DNA from: Strongylocentrotus droebachiensis
Taxonomy: Eukaryota > Echinodermata > Echinoidea > Camarodonta > Strongylocentrotidae
Length of the DNA stretch: 64,000 nt
NCBI GenBank assembly: GCA_035222895.1
Contig: JAVYIG010000884.1
Location: 1 to 64,000, forward strand
Reading direction: 5' to 3'
A model generated the notes under the pieces. It was not told the origin of the DNA. It worked only from the letters and a program-made list of their open reading frames with translations, and searched no databases. The position numbers were made by a program, and so were the translations under genes. Positions 59,676-64,000 of this stretch are shown one piece after another (the stretch's first letter is position 1; each line of letters begins with the position of its first letter).

Positions 59676-59902
59676 AGGAGACCAATAGACCAGCTCCTAA
59701 ATATGAAAATGTTAAAATGACCCCAATTATCCACCGAACTTTTAAGGAGAAGTCCCATTTTATGAATTTTATAATAATCTCTGGTCATTGAGCCTCCTTT
59801 TTACTTGTCCAATTTCGAAAATTAGGGTATTTGAAGAAACTCCCTGTTCAGCGGACAATTTTGGTAATGATACTCCTCGACACTGACATAAATAGAGAAG
59901 AA

Positions 59903-60250
59903 CCTCAATCAGGGAAAATGAGCGAGGAATGACAAAGTTCTGTTTGTTTAAAGTAGTGCTTGCATTTCCATAATTTTATTAAACGAATTCGTTTTCACTG
60001 GCTGCCTGCCGTATCAATAAACGAAATTAACAAAAGACTTAACTCCGTTTCGTTGAAGATCAGCCGTAGACGAGAGTCTTCATGCATGGCTGATTGTCAA
60101 CGAAACGGAGTTAAGTCTTTTGTCAAACCTGCTTTTTGCTACGGCAGGCACCCAGTGAAAACGAATTCGTTTGTTAAAATTATGAAAATGTAAGGGCTAC
60201 TTTAAACAAACAGAACTTTGTTATTCCTCGCTCATTTTTCCTGATTGAGG
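59903..60250. mobile_element. Long palindromic (foldback) element
   Basis: Arms of about 160 bp run inward from cctcaatcagggaaaatgag through gaatgacaaagttctgtttg, attaaacgaattcgttttca and agacttaactccgtttcgtt, and are repeated in inverted order to cctgattgagg, with a short spacer around 60060-60090. Small differences between arms, including short indels, are visible. No coding capacity. Confidence 0.88.
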
Positions 60251-60519
60251 TGTCATATGAAAGTGCAGAAACTCAACTTTCTAGAAATGTTAATTTTTTT
60301 TCGAAATTCAGATACCGCCCGCCAAATGTCTTTTTGGTTTCCTCCCTTCAAATTGCTTTTAATCACTCATGCGTGAAATATGCATAATCTGAGTAGCATC
60401 AACTGAAAGAAGAGACTCTAAGCTTTCTAAATATGTATCATTCATTAATTATGGTTGTGATTAAGTTATGATAAAACATCGATACTTCTCGGTTTCGTTT
60501 TTTCTGGGACGCACTGTAT

Positions 60520-63500
60520 AAAGCCTGTTTTGTCCATATTAGAAAATGTCCGCTTGAAAATCCCTAGCTTGCGATTTGCAGCAGCACATACCTCATCCAC
60601 ATGACGTGAAAACTTCAATTGCTGGTCAAAGGTTACACCAAGGTCTGTTTCTACTTCAACGGCAGGAATAGGTGTATCTGCGTCTGACATTAAACAATCA
60701 TAACAAGGATTTCTTCGACCATAGTGGATTACCTTGCACTTCTCCTGATTAAATGGTTGTTGCCACTGATGGGACCATTTTGAGAGCCTTGTTAGATCTG
60801 CTTGTAGATTTTTGCCATCCAATGAAGAGTGAATTGGTGAGAAGATTTTAGTGTCATCTGCAAATAGTTTGATTTCTGATGCAGTGTTACATATAATATC
60901 TGGAATGTCATTAACATACAACAAGAACAATGTCGGCCCCAGCACGCTTCCTTGAACTACGCCACTGACAACTTTTGATGCACTCGATGGGGTACCGTTT
61001 ATGACTACCCGCTGAGTTTTTCCAGTCAGGAAAGACTTGACCCATCTTTGCAGATTACCTGTTATACCGTCTAGCATGTGGGACACTGTTAAATCCAAGT
61101 CGATACAGTCAATACTTCCCTCGTTGTCCAATTCCTTTGTCCAGGTTTCAGAAACATTTAGCAACTGTGTAGCATAAGATCTACTTCTTCTAAATCCGTA
61201 CTGCTCCTCCGTGAACAAAGAGTTCTCATTCATATATTTGACAATATCATCACGTACAATGGTCTCCATTAATTTGGAAAGAGAACTGGTTAGACTGACT
61301 GGACGATAATTTCCTGGTTTCTTTTTATCTCCTTTCTTAAAAATAGGAGTCACATTGGCTTCTTTCCATGAGTCATATACCTCACCACTCGACATAGATT
61401 TGTTAAAAAGATGGGCAAGTGGCCGGGAAATGTCGTCCACTAATTCCTTAAGGATGCGATTGTGAATGTTGTCTGGTCCAGGAGTTTTTGATTGGTCCAA
61501 TCTCATGATAGGTTTTTTGACATTTTCACAATTAAAACAGATCGTATCCAGTTGCTTGTCACAAATCCTTGGATCAAGGGCTGGTACAAGAGATAAATCC
61601 TCCTTAGTAAAGACTGATGCAAAGAATAAGTTCAGTGTTTCTGCTTTATCTGCATCATCGTTTGCAATGGTTCCATCCGGCTTTTCCAAGTCACCGATAC
61701 CCTGTCAAAAATTGTTTTTACTTTCTTTGAACATATCTCCAAAAAACTTTTAGGATTGGATTTTATTTCTGAGGTCAGCTTATGTTCAAATGACTTCTTT
61801 GCTATGTTTACTCTATCGGTTGCCTCATTTCTTGCTATATTGTAGGATACTCTGTCGGACTCAGATCACTTCTAGACGTTTGAAAACGGTTCCAAGCTTT
61901 ATGTTTACATTTGATTGCTTGACGTACATCGTTGTTCATCCATAGTGGCTGCTGATTATTCCTGGCTTTGACCTTTGGTATAAACTTGGCTGTTAACTCT
62001 TCCAAGCAATGTACAAGAATGTCATTATCCGTAGTAACATCACCGTCCTGCACCATTGTTGAAACAAACATATCTTTTACTTTCCCATGCTTCCTCATAC
62101 TCTCATAATCTCCTTTGAAGAATACAAAGCGTTCTGTTACAGGTACACTTGTTACCCCACCAGGCAGAAAGAGTCTGAAATCGAGCACCATGTGGTCACT
62201 TTTACCAATCGGTGGTGATATCACTAAACAGTCGACCATGTCTACTTGGTTTGTAATGACGAGGTCTAGAATGTTGGACTTCTGCCCGTCTTTCATCCTA
62301 GTGGGCTCTTCCACAAGTTGTGAAAAATATAGATTTTGTAGAACTTCCACAACGTCTCTGGCAAATTTATTTCCAGTTCCAGATTCGGACGGAATATCCC
62401 AATCTATCTTTGGTAAGTTAAAGTCTCCAACAATGAATATATTTGTATGAGAAAAATTTTCTATCTCATAAAAGAGTTTCAAGATAGCCTCATTATTTGG
62501 GTCCGAACTATTTGGGCTTCTGTAGACACATCCAAAGAGAAAATACTCTGATCCTGATGAAATTGCACACCATACACTTTTCATGAAGTCACTGTCTTTG
62601 AAAACTACTTGCTTTGATTGCAAGTTCTTTTTGAAGTAAATTATAACTCCTCTTTGACTTTCTGCTGGCAAAAACATATTGTATCCACCAATATGAAGTT
62701 CACAATCATCAACTGGATGAAAAAAGTTCTTTGGAAATATTTCCACTAAGGCTATGCTGACTGGGTTCCTAACAGAGATTATTGCTTCTAGTTCTGATTT
62801 CTTGTTGAGTAAAGAATCTACATTGCTGTACATACAAGTTAAATGTCTATTATGAATAATACTATTTACATCTGAAAAGTTTCTTGGGTTGACTGTTGTG
62901 TTAGGCATCCTGAAAAAGGCTGTGGGCCTTTTTGTTTACCTTTGTTGCTTGGCTGAGATGGGGGATCTTTTCTCTTCACAAGTTTTTCACCACGAATCAT
63001 CCAGTTGTTGTCACCCTCATTCTTCCTCCTTTTCATTTCTTTGACAAGTTCGTTCCTTGCTGCACGTTCTGTTTTTGTGAGATCTGCTTGGATATATTAT
63101 AGCTCTTTAAAGTCGTTTGGTCCTAAGCGAAGCTTACTAGCTTTCCTCTTTGCTTCCGCACTGGAGTCTGCATTTGGGAATTCAACAAGCACCGGTCTTG
63201 GTCTCGAGCTAGTTTCGCTTACATCATGTTGCCTTCTTCCCAATCTAATCACACGTTTCACCTCTCCTTCGATTTCCAGGTAATCAGGCATCCCTCGGGT
63301 AGAGGCTGTATCATAGTACTGCCTCTCTTTACCATCCTCAGAATCATTTTCTGCCAATCCATAGACAACTATGTTGTGTTTTCTTTTGTCTTTTTCACTT
63401 GCTTCCTTAACACAATCTTGGAAGATTGACCGGACAGATGAGGCCAGGACATCTTGAGCTATGTCACTGGGTTCCATTCTCTGCTCATCTGTAAGGGAGC

Positions 63501-64000
63501 TCTTGATTTCTTTGATGTCAGATTCAAGCCGCTTGCATAACTCTTTAACCTTAGACCAACCGTTGCTCATTTGTTCAAGTTTTTCAAGTCTTTTCTGCGT
63601 TTCTCCGAGAAATTTCTTGCACCGTTCCTCAACAATCGGTCCGTTTTGACAGCTTCCATGGCCTTAAATTCACATGGAGGACAGAACCAGTGAGCTGCAT
63701 GCACCTTGGTGAATAATCTAAACTCTTCAGACGACAGGGCACTGCATTTCAAGCAGAACCATTTTTCACATCGCTCACATTCGATGCTGTCCTTTCGGCT
63801 AATGAGTTGTGATTTACAGGCTCCACCACACATTTGGCCGGGACTTCCGGCCGTTCTAGGCTTAGCATTCTCTGTGTGAGATCCATGACTCCTAGACCTA
63901 GTAGTAGTAGCCGATGTCTCCTTCAAGTTAGCAGGTGTCCCCAGAATTTTAGGTTGGGTCTCTGAATTAACGGCGCTACTTGATGAGGATCTAGTGTGAG
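60520..64000 (-). mobile_element. CR1-like LINE with PHD-finger ORF1, truncated at 3' end, runs off the window
   Basis: Read on the minus strand. ORF1 (63926-63097, two frames) has a PHD-type zinc finger (CERCEKWFCLKCSALSSEEF, HWFCPPCE) and then an RNA-binding-like segment (KHNIVVYGLAEND, VKRVIRLGRR, RPVLVEF). A frameshift near 63570-63600 separates the two parts. ORF2 has an AP-type endonuclease (62908-61835; YSNVDSLLNKKSELE, GDFNLPKIDW, SDHMVLDF) and reverse transcriptase (61689-60525; NYRPVSLTSSLSKLMETIV, GVVQGSVLGPTLFLLYVNDI, LFADDTKIFSP). At least one frameshift lies between them, around 61690-61850. RT similarity stops at about 60525, where a tgcgtcccagaaaaaacgaa sequence begins, so the 3' end is lost. 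The copy is defective. Its 5' end lies beyond 64000. Confidence 0.88.

Overview
The window is animal genomic DNA: intron-rich genes with GT/AG junctions, AT-rich spacers, and many short inverted-repeat elements, SINEs and LINEs. It most resembles an echinoderm, probably a sea urchin. This rests on overall character (frequent TACATGTA-like words, tRNA-derived SINE fragments, TIR elements with GGGTGTTTCACAAAG-type ends, EGF-plus-C-type-lectin architecture) and not on any diagnostic marker, so the taxon is an inference.

Four host genes can be read. (1) At 420-1568 (+) are the last two coding exons of a lipoyltransferase 1 (LIPT1)-like gene that enters from the left. (2) At 8642-12518 (-) is a complete five-exon SEPSECS gene, 483 aa, with the PLP lysine at residue 284; it converges on LIPT1. 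Its 3' flank (about 7650-8641) is a decaying tandem array made of copies of its own last ~38 codons. (3) At 23296-32554 (+) is a complete nine-exon FKBP4/5-like co-chaperone, 520 aa (FK1-FK2-TPR-acidic tail), divergent from SEPSECS. The start of its main TPR exon is triplicated with the preceding splice acceptor. (4) From 41108 (+) runs a secreted protein gene: a split signal peptide, one plain EGF, sixteen nearly identical calcium-binding-EGF exons of 132 nt each, and the first exon of a C-type lectin domain at 59211-59401. The rest of the lectin domain is not recognised in the window.

Between SEPSECS and FKBP sits a young Ty3/gypsy LTR retrotransposon (12652-20236; 343-bp LTRs with two differences by eye, 4-bp target duplication ATAC, tRNA-Leu-type primer site). 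It carries gag, pol and, in the env position, a third ORF for a two-finger C2H2 protein preceded by a splice-acceptor-like sequence. It lies 133 bp upstream of the SEPSECS start codon. The other autonomous-type elements are LINEs: a Daphne/CR1-like copy at about 43110-45945 (+) inside the lectin gene's first intron, and a CR1-like copy with a PHD-finger ORF1 at about 60520-64000 (-).

The rest is non-coding: many MITE-like inverted repeats, five tRNA-derived SINE fragments, microsatellites, and several minisatellites, including a GC-rich ~115-bp array at 37383-38170. Most reading frames outside the genes above are antisense shadows or low-complexity artefacts.
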